A stretch of 64,000 bases of DNA, taken from contig NZ_JAUSRE010000024.1 in the NCBI RefSeq assembly GCF_030811655.1, positions 1 to 64,000 on the forward strand. Direction: 5' to 3'. Positions 1 through 11,180 of this stretch are shown here, piece after piece (the first letter of the stretch is position 1; each line of letters opens with the position of its first letter). The notes under the pieces were generated by a model. The model searched no databases and was not told the DNA's origin. It saw nothing but the letters and a program-made list of their open reading frames with translations. The position numbers were made by a program, and so were the translations under genes. This DNA comes from Pseudarthrobacter enclensis. Its GTDB lineage: Bacteria > Actinomycetota > Actinomycetes > Actinomycetales > Micrococcaceae.

Positions 1-269
1 CAGTATGACCCGCCCCTGCCATCCCCCCCACCCCGGCCCGGGGTGGTCCGCCCGGCGCCGGCGCTGTAAGGGGGGTCAACCAACCCCAAAAAACTGGGGC
101 CCCCCCCCCCCCTGGGGGGGGGCGCGGCCCCCCCCACGAAAGGGGCCTCTCGGCGTCAGCCTTATTAAGCCCTTCCGGGCCAGGGTGGGCTGCTGAGGAA
201 AAGATCCCATGGTGATGGGATCAGTTGGTGGACAATGGGGTCCACATGGTGAGATAGGGTTGTTGCTCG
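1..269. other. Region upstream of the ilv leader; partly suspect sequence
   Basis: No convincing gene is present. Bases 100-112 are a run of 13 C, 114-122 a run of 9 G and 128-135 a run of 8 C, next to an A6 run, which is unlike anything else in the window and suggests a badly resolved contig end. Two clean hairpins follow: GATCCCAT/ATGGGATC (203-210 and 215-222) and GTGGAC/GTCCAC (228-233 and 240-245). They could belong to the terminator or leader of an upstream gene; I cannot assign them. Confidence 0.5.
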
Positions 270-299
270 TTGACACCCATCTTGCCAAGAGGGAAAACT
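270..299 (+). promoter_or_regulatory. Promoter of the ilvBNC leader
   Basis: A consensus -35 box TTGACA (270-275) is separated by 18 bases from an AAAACT -10-like box (294-299). The leader-peptide ATG lies 6 bases further on, at 306. This places the transcription start at or next to the A of the ATG, so the leader peptide would be translated from a leaderless RNA. I recall the same arrangement being described for Corynebacterium glutamicum ilvBNC; the start site here is inferred. Confidence 0.65.
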
Positions 300-305
300 G
301 AACGC

Positions 306-365
306 ATGACCTTCGTTACCGCCGGCACCGTAGTCGTCGTCCTTACCAAGCGCGTGGCACATTAG
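306..365 (+). CDS. ilvB leader peptide (19 aa)
   Basis: A very short ORF encodes MTFVTAGTVVVVLTKRVAH, with four consecutive valine codons (GTA GTC GTC GTC) followed by a leucine codon. A terminator hairpin lies 27 bases after its stop and ilvB begins about 120 bases after it. This is the layout of a transcription attenuator sensing charged tRNA-Val and tRNA-Leu. GTTACC inside the ORF (315-320) is complementary to GGTAAC just after it (372-377), a plausible pausing hairpin. CCTGG (369-373) can pair with CCAGG (409-413), a plausible antiterminator. The ATG is 6 bases from a -10-like box, consistent with leaderless translation. Confidence 0.8.
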   Translation: MTFVTAGTVVVVLTKRVAH

Positions 366-391
366 CCCCCTGGTAACGAACCGTCACGCGC

Positions 392-428
392 AAACCCCTC
401 ACCAGCCGCCAGGCCGAGGGGTTTTTTT
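392..428 (+). terminator. Attenuator terminator before ilvB
   Basis: AAACCCCTC (392-400) pairs with GAGGGGTTT (416-424), and the run of seven T (422-428) gives a canonical intrinsic terminator. It lies between the Val-rich leader peptide and ilvB, so it is the attenuation site rather than the end of an upstream gene. The loop holds CCAGG, which could pair upstream and compete with this hairpin. Confidence 0.85.
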
Positions 429-485
429 ATTCCCACCGTTCCAAACCAGTTCCAAAACCAGAGAAGATCCACAAGGAAGAGTCCG

Positions 486-2393
486 ATGAGCAAAGGATCG
501 CCCATCAGCCCCTCGCTGATGGCCACCAAGTCCGCTGGAGCCGCCAAGGCTCCGGAACGCGCCGACCGGACGGCTGACCATGCCGCCGTCGTCGCCGACC
601 TTGCCGCCGTCTCTCCTGTCCTTGGGCCGAACAACGTCGTACCCCCGACGGTGATGACCGGCTCGCAAGCAATCGTCCGCTCGCTCGAAGAACTCGGCGT
701 CGACGATATTTTCGGTTTGCCTGGTGGCGCGATCCTGCCCACCTACGACCCCTTGATGGCCTCCACCATGAACCACGTGCTGGTCCGTCACGAACAGGGA
801 GCCGGCCACGCCGCGCAAGGCTACGCCATGGTCACCGGCCGGGTGGGCGTCTGCATCGCCACCTCGGGCCCCGGCGCCACCAACCTCGTTACCGCCATCA
901 TGGATGCCCACATGGACTCCGTGCCCCTGGTGGCCATCACCGGCCAGGTATCCAGCGGCGTGATCGGCACCGACGCCTTCCAGGAAGCCGACATCGTGGG
1001 CATCACGATGCCCATCACCAAGCATTCCTTCCTGGTGACCGATCCCAACGACATCCCGCACGTCATGGCCGAGGCCTTCCACCTGGCTTCCACGGGGCGC
1101 CCCGGTCCCGTGCTGGTGGACGTGGCCAAGGACGCCCAGGTGGGACAGATGACCTTCTCCTGGCCGCCGAAGATCGACCTGCCCGGCTACCGGCCGGTCA
1201 CGCGCGGACACAACAAGCAGGTGCGGGAGGCCGCCAAGCTCATTGCCGCCTCCACCAAACCCGTGCTGTACGTGGGCGGCGGTGTGGTCAAGGCCCACGC
1301 CTCGGCCGAACTGTTTGCCCTCGCCGAGGCAACCGGAGCCCCTGTGGTGACCACCCTGATGGCCAAGGGCGCGTTCCCCGACTCGCATCCGCAGCACGTG
1401 GGCATGCCCGGCATGCACGGCAGCGTTTCCGCCGTCACGGCCCTGCAGCAGTCTGATCTGCTGATCACTCTCGGCGCCCGTTTCGACGACCGCGTCACCG
1501 GTGTGCTGAAGACCTTCGCGCCAAACGCCAAGGTGATCCACGCCGATATCGATCCCGCCGAAATTTCCAAGAACCGCACCGCCGACGTACCCATCGTCGG
1601 GTCCGTCAAGGAGATCATCCCTGAGTTGACCGAGGCCGTGCGCAGCCAGTTCGAGGCCACCGGAGCCCCGGACCTGACCACCTGGTGGGCGTTCCTGAAC
1701 AACCTCAAGGAAACCTACCCGTTGGGCTGGACGGAGCCGGACGATGGCCTGATCGCCCCCCAGAAGGTCATCAAGCGGATTGGTGAACTGACCGGACCCG
1801 AAGGCGTGTACGTGGCCGGCGTCGGCCAGCACCAGATGTGGGCCGCCCAGTTCATCAAGTACGAGCGCCCCCACGCGTGGCTGAACTCCGGCGGCGCCGG
1901 CACCATGGGCTATGCCGTCCCGGCCGCCATGGGTGCCAAGGTAGGGGAGCCGGACCGTGTTGTCTGGGCCATCGACGGTGACGGCTGCTTCCAGATGACC
2001 AACCAGGAACTGGCCACCTGCGCCATCAACAACATCCCCATCAAGGTTGCTGTCATCAACAACTCCTCCCTGGGCATGGTGCGGCAGTGGCAGACCCTCT
2101 TCTACGAGGGCCGCTACTCCAACACCGACCTCAACACCGGCCATGACACCGTCCGCATCCCGGACTTCGTTAAGCTGGGGGAGGCCTACGGCTGCGCGTC
2201 CTTCCGCGTAGAACGCGAGGAGGACATCGACGCCACCATCCAGAAGGCCCTCGAGATCAACGACCGCCCCGTGGTCATCGACTTCGTGGTGAGCCCCAAC
2301 TCCATGGTGTGGCCGATGGTGCCCGCCGGCGTGAGCAACGACCAGATCCAGGTTGCCCGCAACATGACCCCGGAATGGGAAGAGGAAGACTGA
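486..2393 (+). CDS. ilvB: Acetolactate synthase large (catalytic) subunit
   Basis: This TPP- and FAD-dependent enzyme makes 2-acetolactate from two pyruvates, or 2-aceto-2-hydroxybutyrate from pyruvate plus 2-oxobutyrate: the first common step to valine, leucine and isoleucine. The 635-residue protein has about 55 low-complexity residues before the catalytic domain. It carries the conserved active-site glutamate in [15 protein letters not shown] (near residue 103) and the TPP/Mg site GDGCFQM...[12 protein letters not shown] (near 497-535). An AGGAAG ribosome site precedes the ATG. The gene follows a leader peptide and attenuator and is followed two bases later by its regulatory subunit ilvN, so the two are co-translated. 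Confidence 0.97.
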   Translation: MSKGSPISPSLMATKSAGAAKAPERADRTADHAAVVADLAAVSPVLGPNNVVPPTVMTGSQAIVRSLEELGVDDIFGLPGGAILPTYDPLMASTMNHVLVRHEQGAGHAAQGYAMVTGRVGVCIATSGPGATNLVTAIMDAHMDSVPLVAITGQVSSGVIGTDAFQEADIVGITMPITKHSFLVTDPNDIPHVMAEAFHLASTGRPGPVLVDVAKDAQVGQMTFSWPPKIDLPGYRPVTRGHNKQVREAAKLIAASTKPVLYVGGGVVKAHASAELFALAEATGAPVVTTLMAKGAFPDSHPQHVGMPGMHGSVSAVTALQQSDLLITLGARFDDRVTGVLKTFAPNAKVIHADIDPAEISKNRTADVPIVGSVKEIIPELTEAVRSQFEATGAPDLTTWWAFLNNLKETYPLGWTEPDDGLIAPQKVIKRIGELTGPEGVYVAGVGQHQMWAAQFIKYERPHAWLNSGGAGTMGYAVPAAMGAKVGEPDRVVWAIDGDGCFQMTNQELATCAINNIPIKVAVINNSSLGMVRQWQTLFYEGRYSNTDLNTGHDTVRIPDFVKLGEAYGCASFRVEREEDIDATIQKALEINDRPVVIDFVVSPNSMVWPMVPAGVSNDQIQVARNMTPEWEEED

Positions 2394-2395
2394 GC

Positions 2396-4017
<1,622 letters not shown>

Positions 4018-4050
4018 GGCTGCCTTCGCCACCATTCAGACCCAACGGTG

Positions 4051-4092
4051 AGGCCGGGTTCACACTTAACAATGTGAGCCCGGCCTTTCCGT
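4051..4092 (+). terminator. Terminator of ilvBNC
   Basis: AGGCCGGG-TT-CACA (4051-4064) pairs with TGTG-AG-CCCGGCCT (4073-4086), with a short loop, then TTCC. It lies just after the ilvC stop and before the serA promoter region. Confidence 0.75.
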
Positions 4093-4097
4093 CGGCC

Positions 4098-4103
4098 TAG
4101 ACT
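4098..4103 (+). promoter_or_regulatory. Probable -10 box of serA
   Basis: TAGACT lies 37 bases before the serA GTG, just past the ilvBNC terminator. No good -35 box is visible. It would give a leader of about 30 bases containing the GAGGATCA ribosome site. Confidence 0.4.
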
Positions 4104-4140
4104 TGTTTCATCCCCAGGACTGCAACGCAGAGGATCAGCC

Positions 4141-5730
4141 GTGTCAAAACCCGTAGTACTGCTCGCCGAAGAACTCTCCCCCGCCACCGTCGAGGCCCTT
4201 GGCCCGGACTTCGAAATCCGCCAGACCGACGGCGCCGACCGTTCCCAGCTGCTCTCGGCGATCAGCGACGTGGATGCCATCCTGGTCCGCTCCGCCACCC
4301 AGGTGGACGCCGAAGCGATCGCCGCGGCCAAGAACCTGAAGGTCATAGCCCGCGCCGGCGTTGGCCTGGACAACGTTGACATCAAGGCCGCCACCCAGGC
4401 CGGCGTGATGGTGGTCAACGCCCCCACGTCCAACATCGTGTCCGCCGCGGAACTCACCGTGGGCCACATCCTCAGCCTGGCCCGCCACATCCCGCAGGCC
4501 AGCGCCGCCCTCAAGGACGGCGAATGGAAGCGCTCCAAGTACACCGGCATCGAACTGTTCGAAAAGAAGATCGGCATCATCGGCCTGGGCCGCATCGGCG
4601 CCCTGGTTGCCGCCCGCCTCAAGGGCTTCGACACCAAGATCCTGGCCTACGATCCCTACATCACCTCCGCCCGCGCCGCCCAGCTGGGCGTGCAGCTGGT
4701 CACCCTGGACGAGCTCCTGGCCCAGTCCGACTTCATCACCATCCACATGCCCAAGACCCCCGAGACCGTGGGCATGCTTGGCGCGGACGCCTTCCGGAAG
4801 ATGAAGAACACCGCCTACGTGGTCAACGTGGCCCGCGGCGGCCTCGTTGACGAAGAAGCGCTCTTCACGGCCCTGCAGGACGGCGAAATCGCCGGCGCCG
4901 GCGTGGACGTCTTCGCCAAGGAACCCAGCACCGACCTGCCGTTCTTCAAGCTCGACAACGTGGTGGTCACCCCGCACCTGGGTGCCTCCACGGATGAAGC
5001 CCAGGAGAAGGCCGGTGTTTCCGTTGCCAAGTCGGTCCGCCTGGCCCTCGCCGGCGAACTGGTGCCGGACGCCGTCAACGTTGCCGGCGGCGTCATTGCC
5101 CCAGACGTCCGGCCGGGCATCCCGCTGATCGAAAAGCTGGGCCGCATCTTCACCGCGCTGACCCACGCATCCCTGACCCAGTTCGATGTGGAAGTGGCCG
5201 GCGAAATCTCCTCCCTCGACGTCAAGGTGCTCGAACTTGCAGCTCTCAAGGGAATTTTCGCCGACGTCGTCACCGAGCAGGTCTCCTACGTCAACGCCCC
5301 GGTCATTGCCGAGCAGCGCGGGATCAACGTCCGCCTCATCACCACCCCTGAGACTGAGTCCTACCGCAACGTCCTGACCCTGCGCGGCGCCCTCAGCGAC
5401 GGCAGCCAGATCTCGGTGTCCGGCACCCTGACCGGCCCCAAGCAGATCGAAAAGCTCGTGGGCATCAACGGGTTCGAAGTTGAAATTCCCATCAGCGAGC
5501 ACCTCGTGGTGGTTGCCTACACGGACCGGCCCGGCGTCATCGGAACCATCGGACACATCCTCGGCATGAACAACATCAACATCGCCGGAATGCAGGTTGC
5601 CCGCTCCAACGAAGGCGGCCAGGTGCTCGCCCTGCTGACCATCGACAGCTCCGTTCCGCAGCAGGTGCTGGATGCCATCAAGGCCGGCATCGGCGCCGAA
5701 ATGGTCCGCGAAGTGGACCTGGAAGACTAA
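4141..5730 (+). CDS. serA: D-3-phosphoglycerate dehydrogenase
   Basis: It oxidises 3-phosphoglycerate to 3-phosphohydroxypyruvate with NAD+, committing carbon to serine. The 529-residue protein is the long actinobacterial form: substrate domain (1-100), Rossmann NAD domain with GLGRIGALVAARLKGF (near 149-164) and the catalytic RGGLVDEEAL and HLGAST segments, an extra ASB domain (about 315-450), and a C-terminal ACT domain (VVAYTDRPGVIGTIGHIL, about 455-529) expected to sense serine. The GTG start follows GAGGATCA. It stands alone between the ilvBNC terminator and the ABC operon. Confidence 0.96.
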   Translation: MSKPVVLLAEELSPATVEALGPDFEIRQTDGADRSQLLSAISDVDAILVRSATQVDAEAIAAAKNLKVIARAGVGLDNVDIKAATQAGVMVVNAPTSNIVSAAELTVGHILSLARHIPQASAALKDGEWKRSKYTGIELFEKKIGIIGLGRIGALVAARLKGFDTKILAYDPYITSARAAQLGVQLVTLDELLAQSDFITIHMPKTPETVGMLGADAFRKMKNTAYVVNVARGGLVDEEALFTALQDGEIAGAGVDVFAKEPSTDLPFFKLDNVVVTPHLGASTDEAQEKAGVSVAKSVRLALAGELVPDAVNVAGGVIAPDVRPGIPLIEKLGRIFTALTHASLTQFDVEVAGEISSLDVKVLELAALKGIFADVVTEQVSYVNAPVIAEQRGINVRLITTPETESYRNVLTLRGALSDGSQISVSGTLTGPKQIEKLVGINGFEVEIPISEHLVVVAYTDRPGVIGTIGHILGMNNINIAGMQVARSNEGGQVLALLTIDSSVPQQVLDAIKAGIGAEMVREVDLED

Positions 5731-5813
5731 CGCGACACACCGGCCGAAACGCCGAAACCGCACCTTCGCCGGGGCATCTCCGGGCGGAGCCACGTATGAT
5801 TGGCCGGTCTGCT

Positions 5814-5841
5814 TACAATGGCTTGGTCCTGATTCAGGACC
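5814..5841 (+). promoter_or_regulatory. Promoter with overlapping palindromic operator of the ABC exporter operon
   Basis: A near-perfect -10 box TACAAT (5814-5819) is followed by a perfect 17-base palindrome, GGTCCTGA-T-TCAGGACC (5825-5841), which would sit at the transcription start. A second inverted repeat GCCGGC-AG-GCCGGC follows at 5845-5858. No clear -35 box is seen, which fits a regulated promoter. The palindrome is a candidate repressor site; no regulator gene lies nearby. Confidence 0.5.
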
Positions 5842-5947
5842 GTAGCCGGCAGGCCGGCCAATACCCTTTGCACATCCGTCCGCCATGCTCCACGTCTGCC
5901 CGGGCGGATGGAGGTGCGCGCACGCAATCCAGGTTTCAGGGAGTTCC

Positions 5948-8746
5948 ATGAACGCCGTCCAGAGGTTCATCAGAAGCAGGGTGCTGCTGTTGACCGCGGC
6001 CATCTTGATCGCAGCCATGTGCTTGTCGGTCCTCGTCCAAAGCCAGTCGCAGGCTGCGCTCAACCGGACGGTTGATGAGAATTCGAGGGGGCTCTACGAC
6101 ATCCTGGTCCAGGCCAAGGCGCCCTCCGGGGCGCTCCTGCAGCCGGAGATCGCCAACGGGGCCGGCGGCATCGGCTTCGACCAGCTGGACTCCATCCGGA
6201 AGCTTTCAGGGACCTCCGTCGCCGCCCCTATCAGCCTGGTCTCCCGCGTCACCCAGAACCTGGAAACACCCCGGCTGGACGCCATGGACTACCTCGGCTA
6301 CAACGCAGGGCTGGCCGGCGCCTCCACGGCGGACCAGGCCGCCGGTGCCACGGCGCCGGACAAGTGGCCCGCGCCCGAATCCGTGCTGACGGACACCGCC
6401 AAGAAGTACCGGCTCACTGCCAGTGCCGTCAGCTCGGACGGGAAGTCGGAGCAGACCCTGTTCAAGACCACCGCTGAGGGCACCCTCGGTAAAGCCCGGC
6501 TCGTGGAGGAAAAGACGCAGGGTGGCACCAGCATCCGCATCGCCCCGCCTGCGGGGGAGACCGGCATCAAGTTCCCCGCCCCCGCCGGCGGCTCCGAGCA
6601 CAACCTCTTCAACCTTTCCGTCGCACTGCCGCTCGCACCTGAGGTCACCGAGTCGGTCGTGGCCGTAGACCCCGCGGCAGAACGTGCCCTGTTGGGCTCG
6701 GCGGGTGACTTCCTGGCTCCGCTGGAGAAGGCACCCCCCGCCGACGCGCGCGACGCCGGCGCCGTGGGCCGCTACCTGCAGGGGCTGTTCAGCAGCGGCA
6801 TCAGCATGGACCAGCTGAAGGAAGGACCCGACTTTCTGGGCGTCAAGCTCAAGTACTGGGCGCCCCTGATGACCCAGTACCAGCAGGCCAAGAGCAGCGG
6901 CCAGCTGACCAGCGGCTCGCAGGCCGTTCCGCTGATCGTGCGCTCCGGCACCTCGCTGGACCTGAAGTACAACGTCAAGATCGAGGAAATTGACGACGCC
7001 GGCAAGGTGGTCAAGGACGTCGGCACCGTCTCCAAGTCGCTGGGCAAGGATTACCTGCCTTTCGTTTCCAAGGATCCCTTCGTATTGTCGTGGCCCGGTT
7101 CAACGGACCACTCGTCCCTGCTGGGCAGCAACGGAAACTTCAACCCGGGCCTTTACACGCCCGCCAAATGGAGCACTGACTTTGCCGGCGCCCCCAAGTA
7201 CACGGATGGCGGAACCGCCGCCAACGGCGCCGTGGACAAGACCGCAGTGCCCGGCGACTGGGTCACCGTCAACCGCCTGCCGGACAAGGCCGCCAACGGT
7301 GCTCCCGTCGACCAGACCCAGCGCGATCCCGTGGACGAGCGGTCCTACCGGGACAACCTTTCCACCGGCCAGCAGCAGGCCGCGCAGCCGCTGCCCATGG
7401 TCTACGGCACCTTCGACCCCGCTGCCGTCGCGGCAGCCTCGGGCGACGTCAACAAGCTCCCGCTGGGTGGCTACGATCCCACGCCCTTCACCCTGGTCAA
7501 GGACGCGTCCGGCAAGGACGTTCCGTCCGCACAGCTTAAGCCGTCGCTCAGCGCCACGGGACTGGCCAGCCAGTCCGCCGGTGCCATCACCGACTACTAC
7601 GGACTCGCCGCCGCCCGCGGCTACAAGCAGAACGCTGCGGTCATCGACGCCATCCGTGTCCGCGCCAAGGCCCCCGGCAGCTGGAAGGACGCCCAGCCCG
7701 AGGTGGAGAAGCTCGCCGCAGAGATCCGGGACATGGGCCTGGACGCCACCGTGGTGGCCGGCTCAGCCCGCGAGGACACCAGTATTTTCGTGCCCGGCTA
7801 CTCCAAGGACGACGCCGGCAAGGAATCGCCGCTGGGCACGGTCCAGCAGTCCTGGGTGCGCCAAAACGCCGCGGAAGCAGTCACCGGAGCGCTGTCCGGA
7901 ACCAACATCACCCTGCTCTTCCTGACGCTGTGCGGAGCGGCCCTCCTGACGGGTGCCTCGACGGTGAGCTATATCCGCAAGCGCCGCAGGGAGGCAGGCA
8001 CCCTTCGCGCCATGGGCTGGACCCAGCGGCGGATCCGCAGCTGGGTGCTTGAGGAATTCGGCGTCGGTGCGGTGCTGCTCGCTGCCGCAGGCCTGGTGCT
8101 GAGCCTGCTGAGCTGGAGCATTGCCACGGCCCTGGTGTGCGTTGCGGTCCTGGTCCTGTACTGCGGCGCGGCCCTGTTCGCCGCCCGTCAGCTGCGCCAC
8201 CGCGACGAGATCGACCAGGAACCGCAGCATGACGAACGGCTCATCCAGGTCGATTCCCCGCTCACCTTCGCCAACCGCCAGCTGAGCACCAACAAGTTCA
8301 ACACGCTGTCGCTGGCCGTCGCCGTCGGCGTCTTCGGTGCCGCCGTGGGCGGGCTGATCGCCCTCCTCATCGACATCCCGCGGGCAGCCGGCGCCAGTGC
8401 CCTGAGCGGCCTGGCCGCGGCCAGCGTAACGCTGCCCAGCATCCTGCTGGCGCTTGCCGGGGTGACCGTGGGACTGGTGCTCACGCTGGTGACCGGCCGC
8501 TTCGAACTCAACGCCAAGCGACAGTACCTGGGCATCCTCCAGGCCATGGGCTGGAACCCCGACATGCTCCGCCAGGTGCGGTTCTTCGAAAACGCACTGG
8601 TGGGAGCCGTGGCCCTGCCGCTGGGCGTGCTGGGCGCCCTGGGCATCGGCCTGCTGCTGGCACCCTACGCAGCCATCTGGGCTGCCGCCGCGGGGCTGGT
8701 GGCTGTAATTTGCTGGATACCGATTGCAACGAAAGTGGTCCAATGA
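5948..8746 (+). CDS. FtsX-type ABC transporter permease with very large extracellular region
   Basis: A 932-residue membrane protein. An N-terminal transmembrane segment (VLLLTAAILIAAMCLSVLV, about 12-30) is followed by an extracellular stretch of about 620 residues. The C-terminal half has several membrane helices with the FtsX signature region (RRREAGTLRAMGWTQRRIRSW, and later AKRQYLGILQAMGWN). The ATG at 5948 has an AGGGAG site; an ATG at 5885 in frame lacks one and would encode a non-membrane tail. The TGA overlaps the ATG of the ATPase gene (ATGA), so the two form one MacB/FtsX-like exporter or mechanotransmission complex. The substrate cannot be told from sequence. Confidence 0.85.
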   Translation: MNAVQRFIRSRVLLLTAAILIAAMCLSVLVQSQSQAALNRTVDENSRGLYDILVQAKAPSGALLQPEIANGAGGIGFDQLDSIRKLSGTSVAAPISLVSRVTQNLETPRLDAMDYLGYNAGLAGASTADQAAGATAPDKWPAPESVLTDTAKKYRLTASAVSSDGKSEQTLFKTTAEGTLGKARLVEEKTQGGTSIRIAPPAGETGIKFPAPAGGSEHNLFNLSVALPLAPEVTESVVAVDPAAERALLGSAGDFLAPLEKAPPADARDAGAVGRYLQGLFSSGISMDQLKEGPDFLGVKLKYWAPLMTQYQQAKSSGQLTSGSQAVPLIVRSGTSLDLKYNVKIEEIDDAGKVVKDVGTVSKSLGKDYLPFVSKDPFVLSWPGSTDHSSLLGSNGNFNPGLYTPAKWSTDFAGAPKYTDGGTAANGAVDKTAVPGDWVTVNRLPDKAANGAPVDQTQRDPVDERSYRDNLSTGQQQAAQPLPMVYGTFDPAAVAAASGDVNKLPLGGYDPTPFTLVKDASGKDVPSAQLKPSLSATGLASQSAGAITDYYGLAAARGYKQNAAVIDAIRVRAKAPGSWKDAQPEVEKLAAEIRDMGLDATVVAGSAREDTSIFVPGYSKDDAGKESPLGTVQQSWVRQNAAEAVTGALSGTNITLLFLTLCGAALLTGASTVSYIRKRRREAGTLRAMGWTQRRIRSWVLEEFGVGAVLLAAAGLVLSLLSWSIATALVCVAVLVLYCGAALFAARQLRHRDEIDQEPQHDERLIQVDSPLTFANRQLSTNKFNTLSLAVAVGVFGAAVGGLIALLIDIPRAAGASALSGLAAASVTLPSILLALAGVTVGLVLTLVTGRFELNAKRQYLGILQAMGWNPDMLRQVRFFENALVGAVALPLGVLGALGIGLLLAPYAAIWAAAAGLVAVICWIPIATKVVQ

Positions 8747-9498
8747 CAAACCCGACGAACGTCCAGCGCAGCCGCAGGAGCGGCTCCAACGAGGTCCCCC
8801 TGCAGACCCGGGCCAACACCATCGTCAAGTCGGCCGACCACGCCACCCCGCTGGAAATGCGCGACATCACCATCCGTTACGGCGGCGGTAAAGGCGGGGC
8901 CGAGGCCGTCAGCGTGGTGGAAGGCTTCGACCTGACCCTGCACGCAGGCGAGATGCACTGCGTCGCCGGCCGAAGCGGCTCCGGAAAGACCAGCATTTTG
9001 ACTGTCGGCGCGGGACTCACCCTGCCGACGTCCGGCCGCGTTTTCTGGGAAGGTGATTCCCTCGAAAGCATGGGCGACGACGAAATCGCCGACCGCCGTC
9101 GTGCCCTCATCGGCTACGTGGACCAGGGCGGTGCCCTGATTGACGGCATGAGCGCCCTCGAAAACGTCCTCCTGCCCGCCGTCCCCGACGGCGAGGTGGA
9201 CCAGCGGCGCGACATGGCCAAGGACCTGCTGGACCTGGTGGGCCTGGGCCGGCGCATGCGGCACCGTCCCGCACAGCTGTCCGGCGGCGAACGCCAGCGT
9301 GTGGCAATCGCCCGCGCTCTGATCCTGGGCACCAGGGTGCTGGTGGTGGATGAGCCCACCGCCTCCCTGGACCGTGCCTCCGCCAACCGCATCATCAGCA
9401 TCCTGAAGGACACCACGTCCGACGGCATCGCCGTCCTGGTGGCCTCGCACGACCACGAGCTGGTCCGCCTGAGCGATACCCTGACAGAACTGATCTAG
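8743..9498 (+). CDS. ABC transporter ATP-binding protein (MacB/LolD type)
   Basis: A 251-residue ATPase that powers the preceding FtsX-type permease. It has Walker [10 protein letters not shown] (near residue 81), the signature [15 protein letters not shown], Walker [13 protein letters not shown] and a switch histidine in VASHDHELV. About 40 extra residues precede the ABC domain. The ATG overlaps the permease TGA by four bases, showing translational coupling. The family usually extrudes peptides, lipoproteins or drugs or acts on the cell envelope; the cargo here is unknown. Confidence 0.88.
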   Translation: MTNPTNVQRSRRSGSNEVPLQTRANTIVKSADHATPLEMRDITIRYGGGKGGAEAVSVVEGFDLTLHAGEMHCVAGRSGSGKTSILTVGAGLTLPTSGRVFWEGDSLESMGDDEIADRRRALIGYVDQGGALIDGMSALENVLLPAVPDGEVDQRRDMAKDLLDLVGLGRRMRHRPAQLSGGERQRVAIARALILGTRVLVVDEPTASLDRASANRIISILKDTTSDGIAVLVASHDHELVRLSDTLTELI

Positions 9499-9533
9499 CC
9501 CACTCCATCGCACCGAAGGTAACCGTCCGCACC

Positions 9534-11090
9534 GTGACTGCTTCAGAGAAAACGCCGTTCTACATCACCACGGCCATCACCTACCCCAACGGCGTGCCGC
9601 ACATCGGGCATGCCTATGAGTACATTGCCACCGACGCCATGGCCCGCTTCAAGCGGCTGGACGGCTATGACGTGATGTTCCTGACCGGCACGGACGAGCA
9701 CGGCATGAAGATCGCCCAGACGGCGGAGAAGGAAGGCATCACCCCCAAGGAACTGGTGGACCGGAACGTCGCGGTCTACAAGGAGGCCCACTCCGCCCTG
9801 GGCATCAGCTACGACCGGTTCATCCGCACCACGGACGCAGACCACTACGCCGCCTCGCAGGCCATCTGGAAGAAAATGGAGGCCAACGGCGATATCTACC
9901 TCGACAAATACGAGGGCTGGTACTCCGTGCGAGACGAGGCGTTCTACGCCGAGGATGAGACCGTGGTGAAGGACGACGGCGTGCGCTACTCGAAAGAGAC
10001 GGACACCGAGGTGACGTGGACGGCGGAGGAGAGCTACTTCTTCCGGCTGTCCGCCTACCAGGACAAGCTGCTGGCCCTCTACGAATCCCACCCGGAGTTC
10101 GGCGCCCCGCAGTACAGGTTCAACGAGGTCATCAGCTTCGTCAAGCGCGGCCTGGAGGACCTGTCCATCAGCCGGACCACGTTCGACTGGGGTGTTCCGG
10201 TCCCGGGCAACGACAAGCACGTCATGTACGTGTGGGTGGACGCGCTGACCAACTACCTCACCGGCGTGGGCTATCCGGACACGGAGTCGGAGAAGTTCCG
10301 GAAGTACTGGCCTGCCGACCTCCACATCATCGGCAAGGACATCTCCCGCTTCCACGCCATCTATTGGCCGGCTTTCCTGATGAGCGCGGGACTGGAGCTG
10401 CCCAAGCGGGTAATGATCCACGGCTTCCTGCACAACAACGGGGTCAAGATGTCCAAGTCCCTGGGCAACGTGGTGGCGCCGGCGGACTTCGTTGCGCAGT
10501 ACGGCCTGGACCAGGTGCGCTTCTTCTTCCTGCGCGAGGTGCCGTTCGGGGCGGACGGCAGCTACAACCATGAGGCCATCGTGGGCCGGATGAACTCGGA
10601 CCTGGCGAACAACTTCGGCAACCTGGCTCAGCGCTCCCTGTCCATGGTGGCCAAGAACTGCGCAGGGGCGGTGCCGGTACCAGGTGCTTTCACCGAGGCG
10701 GACTCTGCCATTCTTGCCCAGGCCAACGGGCTGCTGGATGCTGCCCGCGCCGCCTTCGACAAGCAGGAATTCAGCCGGGCCCTGGAGTCCCTCTGGGGCG
10801 TGCTGCACCATACCAACGCCTACTTCGCGGAGCAGGCGCCCTGGGTCCTGCGGAAGACCGACGTCGAACGCATGAATACCGTCCTGTACGTGACGCTTGA
10901 AGTGCTGCGCATCGTGGCCATCCTGGCCCAGCCCGTCATGCCCAACGCCACGGCCAGGCTTCTGGAGGCCCTGGGCCAGCCGGAAGGCAACGCCCGGCAG
11001 TTTGCTGCCATCGCCACGCCGATCGTGGCCGGCACAACCTTGCCTGCGCCCGCTCCGGTGTTCCCCAAGTTCGAGGAACCGGCGGAGTAA
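9534..11090 (+). CDS. metG: Methionine--tRNA ligase
   Basis: It charges tRNA-Met with methionine. The 518-residue protein has the HIGH motif as [10 protein letters not shown] (residues 22-31) and KMSKS as [12 protein letters not shown] (near 304). At the connective-peptide position ([17 protein letters not shown], near 128) the zinc-binding cysteines of other MetRS classes are missing, so this is the zinc-free type. It also lacks the C-terminal tRNA-binding domain. The GTG start is 35 bases after the ABC ATPase stop, which may mean co-transcription. Confidence 0.95.
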   Translation: MTASEKTPFYITTAITYPNGVPHIGHAYEYIATDAMARFKRLDGYDVMFLTGTDEHGMKIAQTAEKEGITPKELVDRNVAVYKEAHSALGISYDRFIRTTDADHYAASQAIWKKMEANGDIYLDKYEGWYSVRDEAFYAEDETVVKDDGVRYSKETDTEVTWTAEESYFFRLSAYQDKLLALYESHPEFGAPQYRFNEVISFVKRGLEDLSISRTTFDWGVPVPGNDKHVMYVWVDALTNYLTGVGYPDTESEKFRKYWPADLHIIGKDISRFHAIYWPAFLMSAGLELPKRVMIHGFLHNNGVKMSKSLGNVVAPADFVAQYGLDQVRFFFLREVPFGADGSYNHEAIVGRMNSDLANNFGNLAQRSLSMVAKNCAGAVPVPGAFTEADSAILAQANGLLDAARAAFDKQEFSRALESLWGVLHHTNAYFAEQAPWVLRKTDVERMNTVLYVTLEVLRIVAILAQPVMPNATARLLEALGQPEGNARQFAAIATPIVAGTTLPAPAPVFPKFEEPAE

Positions 11091-11143
11091 GCCACCCCCT
11101 GCCAACTAGGGCGGATGCGCTCCTGTCCAAAAGCTGAGACAGC

Positions 11144-11174
11144 TTGACCAGCATATGGATGTCTTGGCTACCCT
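11144..11174 (+). promoter_or_regulatory. Leaderless promoter of leuB
   Basis: TTGACC (11144-11149) and TACCCT (11169-11174) are 19 bases apart, and the leuB ATG at 11181 follows after six bases. No Shine-Dalgarno sequence is present, so transcription should begin at the start codon. Confidence 0.6.
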
Positions 11175-11180
11175 GAAAAC

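Noticed and set aside
255-260. TAGGGT as the -10 box of the ilv leader
   Set aside because: No -35 at a workable distance, while TTGACA and AAAACT downstream fit the leader ATG exactly.
5885-5948. Upstream ATG for the ABC permease
   Set aside because: No ribosome site and a non-membrane, cysteine-containing extension; the later ATG has AGGGAG and precedes the membrane helix.
4144-6063. 639-residue minus-strand open frame opposite serA
   Set aside because: Antisense shadow with His/Gly/Asp-rich composition; serA is certain.
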